Positions 11,221 to 23,095 of a stretch of 64,000 bases of DNA are shown piece by piece. The notes beneath the pieces are model-generated. The model was given only the letters and a program-made list of their open reading frames with translations, was not told the DNA's origin and made no database searches. Position numbers and translations under genes: made by a program. Position 1 is the stretch's first letter. Every line of letters starts with the position of its first letter. Origin of the DNA: Raphanus sativus (lineage: Eukaryota; Streptophyta; Magnoliopsida; Brassicales; Brassicaceae); NCBI RefSeq assembly GCF_000801105.2, contig NC_079516.1:15190001-15254000 (forward strand), read 5' to 3'.

Positions 11221-12180
11221 TGTTAATGTAGTGAGGGCAGAGAAACTAGTGCAGAAAGTAAAAATAGACACAAAGTTTGTTAACGGGGTTCGTTTCCTAC
11301 ATCCCCGGGACCTCGTCCAGATTTCATTGACTTAGAACAAGGAGCAACCTACAATTGCTATATGGTACAACACACACGAGTGTCTACCACTCTTTTCTAA
11401 GGAGCAATCTACAAAGATTAGGAATACAACGGATCCCATCCGGACACGCCAGAGCACACTGTCTTCTACAGCTGCAATCTTCACAGACCTCTTCAATGAA
11501 ACCTCCTTTGCTAAACTCCCCCTGAGTCTAGGCTTCGATCTTCCACTTCTCGGAAGTACTTCACCAAGTACGTCAGCACCCAACGCACACTAGTGACACA
11601 AAACGCTTGATCCTCCAAGCACACACAAAGCTCACCACGAGCTACACACGATGGCTAACTCCACCATACAAAGCGTCAACACCAAGGACAACCAAACTAA
11701 GTCCACATCAGACTCCATCGATAACTACTACAGACACTGCTTCGACACCAAGCAGATACACCAATATACAATGAAACCCCTCTCTCTATTATGTGAGGTC
11801 TAGCTTTCTCATAAAGCACGTCCCTCCTTATATAGCAGACCATAACTTGCTCTCCACGTCTTTAACTTGCTTTCCAAGTCTTCCACTTACTCTCCAAGTC
11901 TTTCCAATACACATAAGATAACTTTCCATTTACCTTAATGGAAAACTTCATCTTCAATCAAATTCCCTTTTTCTTTATGGAAAACGTCCATTTGTCTTCA
12001 AGCACATATCATCTTTCCTTTTCTAACTCAGGAAGCCAACGATCATCCATAAACCCGAACTCCCATTCAGCTCCATCTTCATGCCACACGCCTGTAGTAC
12101 CTCCTGTAATACTTCACGAACTAATACAGACATCTCAGGAATCTGCATCTTCACAATGGCAGATAGTGGACGAATAATCT
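11221..12180 (-). mobile_element. Possible Copia-type solo LTR and flanking remnant
   Basis: Read on the minus strand the segment has a TATA-like box (TATATAAGGAGGG near 11825-11837), then about 600 bp without a gene, ending in a tract (TTTCTGCACTAGTTTCTCTG) and ...TTAACA at 11221. This resembles the 3' end of Copia LTRs. I could not place the 5' end or a 5-bp target duplication. The open frame at 11938-12177 (+) has no familiar motif. Confidence 0.3.
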
Positions 12181-12258
12181 AATAAACTAATTAGAGCTTA
12201 GTTAACAGATGCAGTAGGCTTCGTTATTGGCAGGGGCGGAGGTGTGGCATGACCTTCA

Positions 12259-13952
12259 TCTCTTTTATTAAAACTTTTATTAAAACTGAAGTACAAATAA
12301 AAATTCACCCTTAATTATTCTTAATATTTACCAACTTGTATCATTAATACTAAATTTTTTTTTAATAAAATCGAAAATTAAGTATAATTAATGGAATATC
12401 TTTTTAAATGTTAGTTACCTTAAATTTCAAAATAAAATCTCAATAGATATGCACAATATCTGACAATAACTAAAAAAATAGAAAATCATTTTGCTAATAT
12501 TAAATCACAACTTATTTTTGTTACATGCATAAATAAATCATTGATTAAATTGTAGTCTATTTATGACCTGATTGACTGATTCCACTGCATCTATAGTTTT
12601 ATTATAAACGGTGATTTCATAACAATATATAGGAATTCACTATTATTAATTTATATTATTAAAATTGAAGTATAAATTAGATTTTTTTGGAAACATAAAT
12701 AACAATTTTTAAAAAGATGTGTGTTTGGAAACTTGGATACCAATTTAAAAAACATAGGTTTTTTGAAAACATGAATATCAATTTAAAAATAGGTTTATTG
12801 GAACATGAATAGCGATATAAAAAAGATATAATATTGTTTGGAAACATAGATAGCATTCTATTAAAAAAAGAATGAATTTATGTTATTAAGAAAATTGGAA
12901 ATCTATTATATTATGAGAAACTATATATTTGTGTCAATTTTAAAATATATGAAAATGAGCTTATCTAATAATCTAAAAGTATCATTTGTCTAAGATAATC
13001 ATAAAACAAAATTTAACTTTATGTACATATTTCAAATCAAAATATTAATTTAAAGTTGATTTATATCAAAAATTGATTTAAAATATATATGTATATATAT
13101 ATTCAAAAAATTATTTTTACTAAAATATTTTCCAACAACCATTAATAAAAAATGTTTTCAATATATGTGATTATTGAAAATATAATATATGTGATTATTT
13201 ATATGATAGTACGTATAAAATACTATTAATTATATGTTTGGTGTGTTTTAAAGGAAAAAATAGATTGTGAATTAGGGGTGGGCATTCGGGTTCGATTTAG
13301 GTCTGTTTGGGTTTTGGATTTTCGGGATCAAAGATTTCAGTCCCATTCGGATATTTCTAAAATTTTGATTCGGATGCGAATTCACATCTTTGCGGGTTTG
13401 TTCTGATTCGGATAACCCATTTAAATTCATTATATACTTTAAATTTTTCAAAATATTTAAACAAAATAATATAGTACTTATACATTTCAGTAACATATTA
13501 GAATACCTGAACTCAACATATAAATTGTTTTGATTTAAATATTTGGATAGAGAATCAATAGTTATGTTAAGTATTTTTAGTGATTTGAGTATACTTTAAC
13601 TATTTTAGATATTTATATATATTTTCAACTATTTCAACCAACTTATAAGTACCATATATATATTATGTATGTTTTATATACATTAAGTCAAAATATATAT
13701 AAGTATATAAATCTATTTCGAATACATTCAGCTATCTGAAATACTTCGGTTAGGAATGAATTCGTTTTAAGTTCTCTAAATACCAAAATTTTGATATTTA
13801 ATCAAATTCGGTTCGGGTTTTATACTTCTTTTGGATCGAGATCGGTTTGATTTTTTAAATTCAGATTTTTTGCTCAACTCTAATATTGACATGAAAAACA
13901 ACATATTTTATAAAAAATATACATCCGCACGGGCGTGCGGTTCAAAATCTAG
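12259..13952 (+). mobile_element. Non-autonomous Helitron, copy A
   Basis: It starts TCTCTTTTATTAAAAC after an A (12258) and ends CTAG before a T (13953), as expected for Helitron insertion between A and T. About ten bases before the end is a GC-rich hairpin (CCGCACGGGCGTGCGG, 13925-13940), the usual 3' terminator of rolling-circle elements. The 1.69-kb interior is AT-rich with no coding potential. A second copy is at 18342-20055. Confidence 0.8.
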
Positions 13953-15610
13953 TACTAATTTATGTTTTTCCACAGTAATTAGTGTTTGATTTATTTAGAT
14001 ACACTTTTCTTTTGGTCGGCATTCATTTAGATACGCTTGAACTAAATATTAGCTGCAAGAAGATGGATGGTTATATGCCCCGTACCAAAAACAATCTCGC
14101 ATGACTGTGATTTGAAACAATAGAATATTATTAACCAACAATGCAGGTGAAATGCTGTGTATCAGTATTTCTTACAGTTATTATGTTTTCGACTCACAAT
14201 TCAATTCTTAACATGCAGTTGGAAGATTTTTCTCGCTGGAAAATTATTTTATTCCAAATAATCGGTCTCCAATAAGTCACACCATAATGTAACACGATAC
14301 ATTAGAAACTAAACATATCCATGCACACCACTAAGGGTTATGGTAATTGATTAAATTCCAAAGGAAGAATTATATCACAAATGAACCAAAAATAGTTCTT
14401 AAAACGCGAAAGACTATAAACATCTTGAGGATAGACCAAACATTGCTGTATGTTTTTATCATAAAACGCGAGAGATGTCATATGATGTACTTGATAGAAC
14501 CGTATTTTACAAACTACGGATTACTGAATATTGTAAAGAATAAAATTGATAAAATTATATCAAAGATTAAGAAAAGGATGATACAACTGCAGAGGCGAAA
14601 TATTATCTCTTTCCTTAACTCAAAATACGTCCCGTAGTGCGACGGTTCGATAACGTAATGAGTCCCAGGATACAACTGTAAACAATCTTCTGAATTTGCG
14701 TCACTCTATCAGAAGCCTGGCGAAACTAGTTTTGTGTTGTACTCTCAGACACAAGAAATAAAAATAAGTTCTAACATAACTATTTCAAGTGGGAGAAAAA
14801 ACTTTTTCTTTTCTCATATAGTTGTTTTTCCATCTTCTGTATATAGGAGAAGTGCTTCTTATATGCTTTGTTCCAAAAGCAAATAACTTGAAAATAAAAC
14901 TTACACATTAACTCAAATAATTAATTACCAATCGATCATTATGAGAGTCAATGGTAACGTCTTTTATAATCAATGGCAAAGATATTTTTGAACCATAAAA
15001 TTAATTTGAATTTGACCCAAAACATTATTAGGTATTAGACTATTTGTCTATTTATCAAATTACAAATTCAATTTTAATTATGAACCCAAAACTCTAAATT
15101 AGGTTTGGTTCAACTCGGTTTGATGCACACACATTTCAACCGGTATATATTTCCAGAAATATACTATAGTATATTCATACTTCTCCGTATATAAATAAGA
15201 GGATTCCCACCTCATATTTTATGTGGGACATTTACTAGTTTTTAAACATAGTCAAATAGTCAAGCTTACAAACTTTCCAAGTCAATAACTTAGGACCACA
15301 TTTCTTATTCAAACAAACTTTGTTTTTGACATATTAATACACTACTTTATAGTGTTTGTCAAACAATCAGTTAACCGACAAACGTCTTCGCCCGGAAAAC
15401 TTACCAAATATGGTCTAAAACCATCTCGTCAAAAACGAGTTCCAACCGTTCTTACAGAGTGAACAATAAGGTCTGACAACTGAGAATAACATTCCTCATA
15501 GAAGTGTATTACTTAAATCAAAACTACAAATATCTAACAAAAAAAAACACAGAAGAATTGTGGTAGAATCAAAACCAAACCCAAAGGTAAGAGAGGAACA
15601 GAAGAATCTA
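13953..15610. other. Intergenic, including a 961-bp block unique to copy A
   Basis: No gene is recognised. The frame at 14347-14637 (+) is lysine- and isoleucine-rich and typical of AT-rich noise. The part from 14485 to 15445 has no counterpart in copy B. The junction in B is at 20587/20588, with no target duplication that I can see, so B has probably lost it. Confidence 0.6.
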
Positions 15611-15614
15611 GGAT

Positions 15615-15960
15615 CTAGTCTTCTTCCTCTGCTTCATTCTCAGCAATGTTGAAGTATTTCAACTCATAGAGGTTACGATCCATGTTAGCTGCAATCACTC
15701 TGACACAAACAAATAATCACACAATGAGCTCAAGACATATTCAAGATTCTAACATTCAAATTCTACCAAGACGTTAGCACCAAGGTTTATAACGTTAGAT
15801 TATACCTCTTGGAGAATTGGCCGTCAGAGGTGACTGTGATCTTGCTCTTATCGCGAGTGACGGAGACAGAATCACCAAGTGCTTTACAGACAACCTTAAT
15901 CCTCTCTCGAAGAAACTTCTCTAAAGCAAATCTCCATGATCTCTTTTCTCTACAACCCAA
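15615..15960 (-). pseudogene. RPL22: RPL22 pseudogene, copy A
   Basis: The 3' exon (15615-15699) encodes [22 protein letters not shown] and an acidic end with TAG stop, a clear match to the C-terminus of 60S ribosomal protein L22. An upstream exon (15807 to about 15950) encodes [14 protein letters not shown] and [16 protein letters not shown], also L22. The piece that should join them (about 19 residues, YLKYLTKKY...DWL) is missing, as is the first exon with the start. An extra T near 15930 disrupts the IMEIA motif. Site II-like GGCCCAT (16136-16142), common in ribosomal-protein promoters, survives upstream. It cannot make a normal L22. In Arabidopsis an L22 gene neighbours a HIG1-type gene, as here. 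Confidence 0.82.
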
Positions 15961-16109
15961 AGTTGACACATTCATAAGGTTCAAATCTATGAACGAATTA
16001 TTACTAAAGATAGACACTATGAGTTCTAGTCTAAGTTCATTATTGCAGCAAAACGAAACGAAGTAAACATTTTCAAATCTATAAGACTTCAAAACAACAA
16101 TACAATTGT

Positions 16110-17085
16110 ATAATGCCGATTTAATTGTTCGGAAAGGCCCATATTATTTAAATTCTCCTAGGCCTAAAAGCCCGTCAAACTGTTTGGTCTTTCAGAGTTT
16201 AGTAAACTCATCGAGGTGGGATGTTGAATGTTCGTTACCTTTTCCATTGTAATACAAACATTGTTTTCGCCTTCGGTACTTCATTTCAGTTCTACACTAA
16301 AGCAATATATAATGAGCGGTTCAAAAAATAATTTAAACTGTTAATGGATGGTAGGAGCCGCGCGAACACAGGCTCCCTGTGCCACAAATAATGACGCAGG
16401 CTCTCTCACTTGGAGAGACCTTAAGCAGCGCCCTCTCCTTGTATCCTCTCTTTTGTGCAATGGAGAGAGATCACTAGCCTAGGCCACTCATATTTTTGAT
16501 AATGAGTTGACCTCGTCCAGGTAAGTGATTTTCTTGTTCTCTCCCCTTCTCTTTTTATACTATGCTTCGCGAGTCCTTCCCTGTGAGCGTAATCGATGTG
16601 GGACTCTTATAAATCTCCTACTCTCACAAGCTTTTAACGGCAAAATTGTTGGTTTTACTTACATGGGCTGGACGCTACAGGCCCATTTTTTTGTTTAGCA
16701 GTTGATCGACTTACATATGCTCACATATGCTAGCTTCAACAATTAACCAATCAAATTTTCTTTACCAATTTGAAAGTACTGTAAATTGAATTCGATTTGT
16801 GTTTTAAATAGCAAGAAAATGGGGACACAGAGGTAATGAATAATTAGAATTAGAGATAGGAGACGGAAAATAAATATGCATTATTTTTCTGGAAGGTGTA
16901 TCTCTTACAGATTAGCATCCCGTAATTTGCAAACAATCTGCAGGGCGTATGGATCATATAACCCAAAGTTAACTCATTTCAAAGTACGGGAACAAGGGAT
17001 TAAAGAAACATAAAAAGAAAAGGAAAAATTCAGTAGAATATGCCTACAATAGGCAAACATCAGCCATGGTAAGAATAATATTCGT
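16110..17085. other. Intergenic in duplicated segment A
   Basis: No coding gene. The stretch 16340-16640 (same in copy B) has low-copy-looking sequence with TGGGACTCTTATAAATCTCC. It includes the empty target site GTGATTTTCTTG (16526-16537), which is occupied by a TIR element in copy B. Confidence 0.5.
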
Positions 17086-17118
17086 TTAGTCTTTATGCAA
17101 GTTATCAGGCTTGAGAAA
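17086..17118 (-). pseudogene. 3' end of HIG1-type gene, copy A, cut by assembly gap
   Basis: The last ten codons and TAA stop (FLKPDNLHKD) match the end of the intact gene at 23694-24745, with His for Asn at one site. The sequence then becomes N. Whether the rest of a second gene exists is unknown, so this is a partial record rather than a proven pseudogene. Confidence 0.7.
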
Positions 17119-17218
17119 NNNNNNNNNNNNNNNNNNNNNNNNNNNNNNNNNNNNNNNNNNNNNNNNNNNNNNNNNNNNNNNNNNNNNNNNNNNNNNNNNN
17201 NNNNNNNNNNNNNNNNNN
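17119..17218. other. Assembly gap (100 N)
   Basis: Exactly 100 Ns, the conventional length for a gap of unknown size. Any open frame crossing it is meaningless. Confidence 0.99.
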
Positions 17219-18339
17219 AAAAATTACAATTGAATGCCATTGACTTAAACTCATCATTTTGCTTCTTTTTTCTAACCCACCGATTTTTTATTTTTGGGCT
17301 TTCAATGAATTCTTGGCCCAGTCATTTGTTATACATATTGTGTTGACAAAGAAATGAAATATCCTATATCGTGATACACAAGAATTTTTCTTGAGCCTAT
17401 AATATAGAAAATACAAAAACCTAACCAAATACACCGATATTCACACATATTGTTAAAGGAATATTCTATTATTTATATACCCAATGATCTCGCCTAATTA
17501 ATTAATGGTATTAAATGTAAATCTTATTTAATTTTAAAATCTACTAGCATATATATATATATATATATATATGATACGTCGCATCCTTCTTTTCTATGCA
17601 TTTACATACCAAAGCAAAAAAAATGGCTATGGTAGACCACCAAAAAAAAAAAACTATATTTTGTGTAGCATTTTATGGTGTTTTTTTCTGTGGTAAAAAT
17701 TAAAACACCAAACTGAATTATTTTATATATTAAACAAAAACAATATTTTGTAAATAAATTCTTATATTTTTTGTTTAGTTACAAAATTAGTTAGAGGATA
17801 CAATTATTTTTTAAAAAAATTACAATTAATAATAATTTAATATAAACTATTTTTTAAATGAAAATTTCAAAAATGTTGTTAAATTTTAAAATAATTAACA
17901 AAAATCAAGTTTTTAATATTATTAGTACAATATCATAGAAAACAAAATGCACAAGTTATTATAAAAATTTCAAAACAAACTGCACAACTTATAAAATTCC
18001 AGGTAGGTTTGTAAGAACCGAAATATATCCAAATAGACTGAAGTACAAATTTGAATTAAAACCTTAATGCATCTCAATATTTACAGTTTGTTCACTTGGT
18101 ATCTGAAATATTTCAATTCGGATCGAATTCGGTTTTGGTTCTCTAATCATCAAAATTTTGAATAATTTGGATATTTAATCAATTTTGATTCGGGTTTTGG
18201 TACTACTCTTTCGGGATCGGGATCAGTTCGATTCTTCAGATTTGAATTTTTTATTCAGCCCTAATATTGATATAAAAAACAAATAGCAACATATTTTTGA
18301 ACAATACACCCGCAAGCGGGGTGTGCGGGTCAAATCTAG
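17219..18339 (+). mobile_element. 3' part of a second Helitron
   Basis: It ends CTAG (18336-18339) followed by T, preceded by a GC-rich imperfect hairpin (CCCGCAAGCGGGGTGTGCGGG). The body is AT-rich with a (TA)n run at about 17551-17572 and no coding gene. The 5' end is not identified. Its 3' end sits exactly at the truncated 5' end of Helitron copy B, as if it had inserted into it. Confidence 0.6.
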
Positions 18340-18341
18340 TA

Positions 18342-20055
18342 TTTTATTAAAACTGAAAATCAAATAAAAATTCACCCTTAATTCTTCTTAATTTTACCAA
18401 CTTGTGCCATTAATACTAAATGTTTTTTTTAATAAAATCGAAAAATTAAGTATAATTAATGGAATATCTTTCTAAATGTTAGTTACCTTAAATTTTAAAA
18501 TAAAATCTCAATAGATATGCACAATATCTGACAATAACTAAAAAAAAATAGAAAATCATTTTGCTAATATTAAATCACAACTTATTTTTGTTACATGCAT
18601 AAATAAATCATTGATTAAATTGTTAGTATATTTATGACCTGATTGGTGATTTCACTGCATCTATAGTTTTTTTTATTATAAACGGTGATTTCATAACAAT
18701 ATATAGGAATTCACTATTATTAATTTATATTATTAAAATTGAAGTATAAATTAGATTTTTTTGGAAAACATAAAATAACAATTCTTAAAAAGATGTGTGT
18801 TTGGAAACTTGGATACCAATTTAAAAAACATAGGTTTTTTTGAAAACATGAATATCAATTTAAAATAGGTTTATTTGGAAACATGAATAGCGATATAAAA
18901 AGATATAATATTGTTTGGAGACATAGATAGCATTCTATTAAAAAAAGAATGAATTTATGTTATTTAAGAAAATTTGAAATCTATCTTATTATTATATGAG
19001 AAACTATATATTTGTGTCAATTTTAAAATATATGAAAATGAGCTTATCTAATAATCTAAAAGTTATCATTTGTCTAAGAATCATAAAACAAAATTTAAAC
19101 TTTATGTACATATTTCAAATCAAAATAATAATTTAAAGTTGATTTATATCAAAAATTGATTAATATATATAATTATATATATATATATATATATATTATT
19201 ATTCAAAAAATTATTTTATACTAAAATATTTTCCAACAACCATTAATAAAAAATGTTTTTCAATATATGTGATTATTGAAAATATAATATATGTGATTAT
19301 TTATATGATAGTACGTATAATAATACTATTAATTATATGTTTGGTGTGTTTTAAAGGAAAAAAATAGATTGTGAATTAGGGGTGGGCATTCGGGTTCGAT
19401 TTATGTCTGTTTGTTTGGATTTTCGGGATCAAAGATTTCAGTCCCATTCGGATATTTCTAAAAATTTTGATTCGGATGCGAATTCACATCTTTGCGGGTT
19501 TGTTCAGATTCGGATAACCCATTTAAATTCATTATATACTTTAAATTTTTCAATATTTAAACAAAAAAATAATATAGTACTTATACATTTCAATAACATA
19601 TTAGAATACATGAACTCAACATATAAATTGTTTTTGATTTAAATATTTGGATAGAGAATCAATAGTTTTGTTAAGTATTTCTAGTGATTTGAGTTATACT
19701 TTAACTATTTTAGATATTTATATTATATTTTCAACTATTTCAACCAACTTATAAGTACCATATATATTCTGTATGTTTTATATACATTAAGTCAAAAATA
19801 TATATAAGTATATAAAATCTATTTCGAATACATTCAGCTATCTGAAATACTTCGGTTAGGAATGAATTCGTTTTAAGTTCTCTAAATACCAAATTTGATA
19901 TTTAATCAAATTCGGTTCGGGTTTTATACTTCTTTTGGATCGAGATCGGTTTGATTTTTTAGATTCAGATTTTTGCTCAACTCTAATATTGACATGAAAA
20001 ACAACATATTTTAAAAAAATATACACCGCACGCGGGCGTGCGGGTCAAAATCTAG
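18342..20055 (+). mobile_element. Non-autonomous Helitron, copy B (5' tip lost)
   Basis: A near-identical copy of 12275-13952. It ends with the hairpin (CGCACGCGGGCGTGCGGG region) and CTAG at 20052-20055 before T. The first bases, including the TC start, are replaced by the 3' end of another Helitron at 18339. No coding content. Confidence 0.78.
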
Positions 20056-20755
20056 TACTAATTTATGTTTTTCCGCAGTAATTAGTGTTTGATTTATTTA
20101 GATACACTTTTCTTTTGGTCGGCATTCATTTAGATTACGCTTGAACTAAATATTAGCTGCAAGAAGATGGATGGTTATATGCCCCGTACCAAAACAATCT
20201 CGCATGACTGTGATTTGAAACAATAGAATATTATTAACCAACAATGCAGGTGAAATGCTGTGTATCAGTATTTCTTACAGTTATTATGTTTTCGACTCAC
20301 AATTCAATTCTTAACATGCAGTTGGAAGATTTTTTCTCGCTGGAAAATTATTTTCTTCCAAATAATCCGTCTCCAATAAGTCACACCATAATGTAACACG
20401 ATACATTAGAAACTAAACATATCCATGCACACCACTAAGGGTTATGGTAATTGATTTAAATTCCAAAGGAAGAATTATATCACAAATGAACCAAAATAGT
20501 TCTTAAACGCGAAAGACTATAAACATCTTGAGGATAGACCACACGTTGCTGTATGTTTTTATCATAAAACGCGAGAGATGTCATATGCTGTTCTTACAGA
20601 GTGAACAATAAGGTCTGACAACTGAGAATAACATTCCTCATAGAAGTGTATTACTTAAATCAAACTACAAATATCTAACAAAAAAAAAACACAGAAGAAT
20701 TGTGGTAGAATCAAAACCAAACCCAAAGGTAAGAAGAGGAACAAGAATCTAGGAT

Positions 20756-21100
20756 CTAGTCTTCTTCCTCTGTTTCATTCTCAGCGATGTTGAAGTATTT
20801 CAACTCATAGAGGTTACGATCCATGTTAGCTGCAATCACTCTGACACAAACAAATAATCACACAATGAGCTCAAGACATATTCAAGATTCTAACATTCAA
20901 ATTCTACCAAGACGTTAGCACCAAGGTTTTATAACGTTAGATTATACCTCTTGGAGAATTGGCCGTCAGAGGTGACTGTGATCTTGCTCTTATTGCGAGT
21001 GACGGAGACAGAATCACCAAGTCTTGCTTTACAGACAACCTTAATCCTCTCTCGAAGAAACTCTCTAAAGCAAATCTCCATGATCTCTTTTCTCTACAAC
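20756..21100 (-). pseudogene. RPL22: RPL22 pseudogene, copy B
   Basis: Same structure as copy A: a 3' L22 exon (stop at 20756-20758; [22 protein letters not shown]) and an upstream L22 exon, with the middle piece and first exon missing. Relative to copy A it has an in-frame 3-bp difference near LGDS and a 1-bp deletion in the AAGAAACTCTCT stretch (about 21057-21068) that shifts the frame. It is broken in its own way, so it has decayed independently since the copies separated. Confidence 0.8.
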
Positions 21101-21682
21101 CCAAAGTTGACACATTCATTAAGGTTCAAATCTATGAACGAATTATTACTAAAGATAGACACTATGAGTTCTAGTCTAAGTTCATTATTTGCAGCAAAAC
21201 GAAACGAAGTAAACATTTTCAAATCTATAAGACTTCAAAACAACAATACAATTGTATAATGCCCGATTTAATTGTTTCGGAAAGGCCCATATTATTTTAA
21301 ATTCTCCTAGGCCTAAAAGCCCGTCAAACTGTTTGATCTTTCAGAGTTTAGTAAACTCATCGAGGTGGGATGTGAATGTTCGTTACCTTTTTCCATTGTA
21401 ATACAAACATTGTTTTCGCCTTCGGTACTTCATTTCAGTTCTACACTAAAGCAATATATAATGAGCGGTTCAAAAATATAATTTAAACTGTTAATGGATA
21501 GTAGGAGCCGCGCGAACGCAGGCTCCCTCTGCCACAAATAATGACGCAGGCTTTCCCACTTGGGGAGACCTTAAGCAGCGCCCTCTCCTTGTATCCTCTC
21601 CTTTGTGCAATGGAGAGAGATCACTAGCCTAGGCCACTCATTATTTTGATAATGAGTTGACCCCGTCCAGGTAAGTGATTTT

Positions 21683-23095
21683 GGGCCTGTTCGTTTCTCC
21701 ATCTGAATGAGTCATCTGGATGGAGATGAGAGTTTTGTTCGTTTAGACATTAAAAGTACAACTCATTTGAATGGTTCATTTGAATGAGTTTTTAAAATCT
21801 AAGCTTAATTTTTAGAATGAAGATGGTCCATTCAAATGATCCAAATTGGATCATTTGAATGAAGATGGTCCATTCAAAATAACATAATGTCTATTATACC
21901 CCTTATATAATTTACAAAATTAAAATTTAACTTAACATTATTTTCACTCACGAAAAATGAGAAAACCACAAGATATATTTTCTCACCAAAACTACGAATA
22001 TTTTTTTCCGCAAAACCCAAAAATGCATTTTCTCGCCAAAACCGCAAAATGTGTTTTTTCACTAAAACGCGTTTTCTCGCCAAAACCGCAAAAACATATT
22101 TTCTCACCAAAATCAAAAAAAAATGTTTTTCCGCCAAAATCGTAAAAATGTGTTTTCCCGCCAAAACGCGTTTTTCTGCCAAAACCACAAAAATGTGTTT
22201 TCCGCAAAAACCGCAAAAATGTGGTTTTCCGCCAAAACCGCAAAAAATATGATTTCCCGCCAAAACCGCAAAAACGTAGTTTCCCGCCAAAACCGTAAAA
22301 TGCGTTTTCCGCTAAAACCACAAAATACAATTTTCGACCAAAACCACAAAATGCGGTTTCCCGCAAAAACCGCAAAATGCGGTTTCCCGCAAAAACTGCA
22401 AAATGCGGTTTCCCGCAAAAACCGTAAAAATATGGTTTCCCGCAAAAACCGCAAAAACGCGGTTTTTACGGGAAAACCGCAAAAACACGGTTTTCCGCAA
22501 AAACCGCAAAACGCAGTTTCCCGCCAAAACCGCAAAACTACGTTTTTCGTAAAAACACGTTTTCCCGCCATTACCGTAAAAACGCAACTTCCCGCCAAAA
22601 CCGAAAAATGTGATTTCCCGAAAAATCGCAAAACTGCGGTTTTCCGCAAAAAACGCAAAACCGTAGTCTCCCGCAAAAATGCATTTTCCCGCCAATACCT
22701 CAAAAACGCATTTTCCCGCTAAAACTCCAGAAATGTGTGTTTCCGCCAAAATCATAAAACTGCAAAATGTTGTTTTCCGCCAAAACACGTTTTCCTGCCA
22801 AAATGCTAATTTTAAATAATATATCAGATAAAGTAATTAAAATTATTATATTTGAAATTAATATCAAGTAATAATTAAATAAAAACAAGGATATTTTGGT
22901 AATTTGTTTAGATGATTCATCTAGATGAATCATTTGGATGGACAAACAAACATAAGATCCATTTAAATGATTCATCTAGATGAGTCACTTGAATGAACAA
23001 ACAAACATCCCATAAAATCTGAATGGATCATGTGGATGGACCATATAAATGAATCATTTGAATGGAGGTAGACAGATGGAGAAACGAACAGGCCC
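21683..23095. mobile_element. 1413-bp non-autonomous TIR transposon
   Basis: Perfect 23-bp terminal inverted repeats begin GGGCCTGTTCGTTTCTCC. Comparison with the empty site in copy A (GTGA-TTTT-CTTG at 16526-16537) shows that TTT is duplicated on insertion. A 3-bp duplication and GGGCCTGTT-type ends suggest the PIF/Harbinger superfamily; CACTA is less likely because the ends do not start CACTA. Subterminal zones (21700-21880, 22900-23070) carry repeats of ATTTGAATGATCC-like sequence in both orientations. No transposase is encoded. Confidence 0.8.
21960..22805. repeat. Hairpin-forming 26-28 bp tandem array
   Basis: About thirty degenerate monomers of roughly 26-28 bp fill the middle of the TIR element. 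In the cleanest copies (about 22345-22430) each monomer contains TGCGGTTT, a short loop and AAACCGCA, so every unit is an inverted repeat able to form a hairpin. Long open frames on both strands (for example 22113-22703 minus and 22123-22722 plus) come from the repeat lacking stops and are not genes. Confidence 0.85.

Larger units (their letters stand above)
12275..17118. repeat. Duplicated segment, copy A (ends at assembly gap)
   Basis: This segment aligns almost base for base with 18342-23726: the Helitron body, the flank after it, the RPL22 pseudogene and the HIG1-type 3' end. Copy A has about 961 bp (14485-15445) absent from copy B, and lacks the 1413-bp TIR element that copy B carries at 21683-23095. 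It stops exactly at the N run, so it may be a real tandem duplication or an unmerged haplotype. Confidence 0.85.

Noticed and set aside
14347..14637. 96-aa plus-strand frame in duplicated segment A
   Set aside because: Lys/Ile/Asn-rich composition typical of AT-rich noise; copy B lacks its second half and has indels in the first.
16974..17346. Open frames across the N run
   Set aside because: The central residues are unknown; the frames exist only because Ns do not create stops.
22113..22722. Long overlapping open frames on both strands (about 196-199 aa)
   Set aside because: They arise because the tandem monomer lacks stop codons; the translated products are simple repeats (for example KNRKNVFS, RFLRET) with no start context or domain.
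21960..22805. CRISPR-like array
   Set aside because: The units are contiguous degenerate tandem repeats without unique spacers, in a plant nuclear genome, inside a TIR element.
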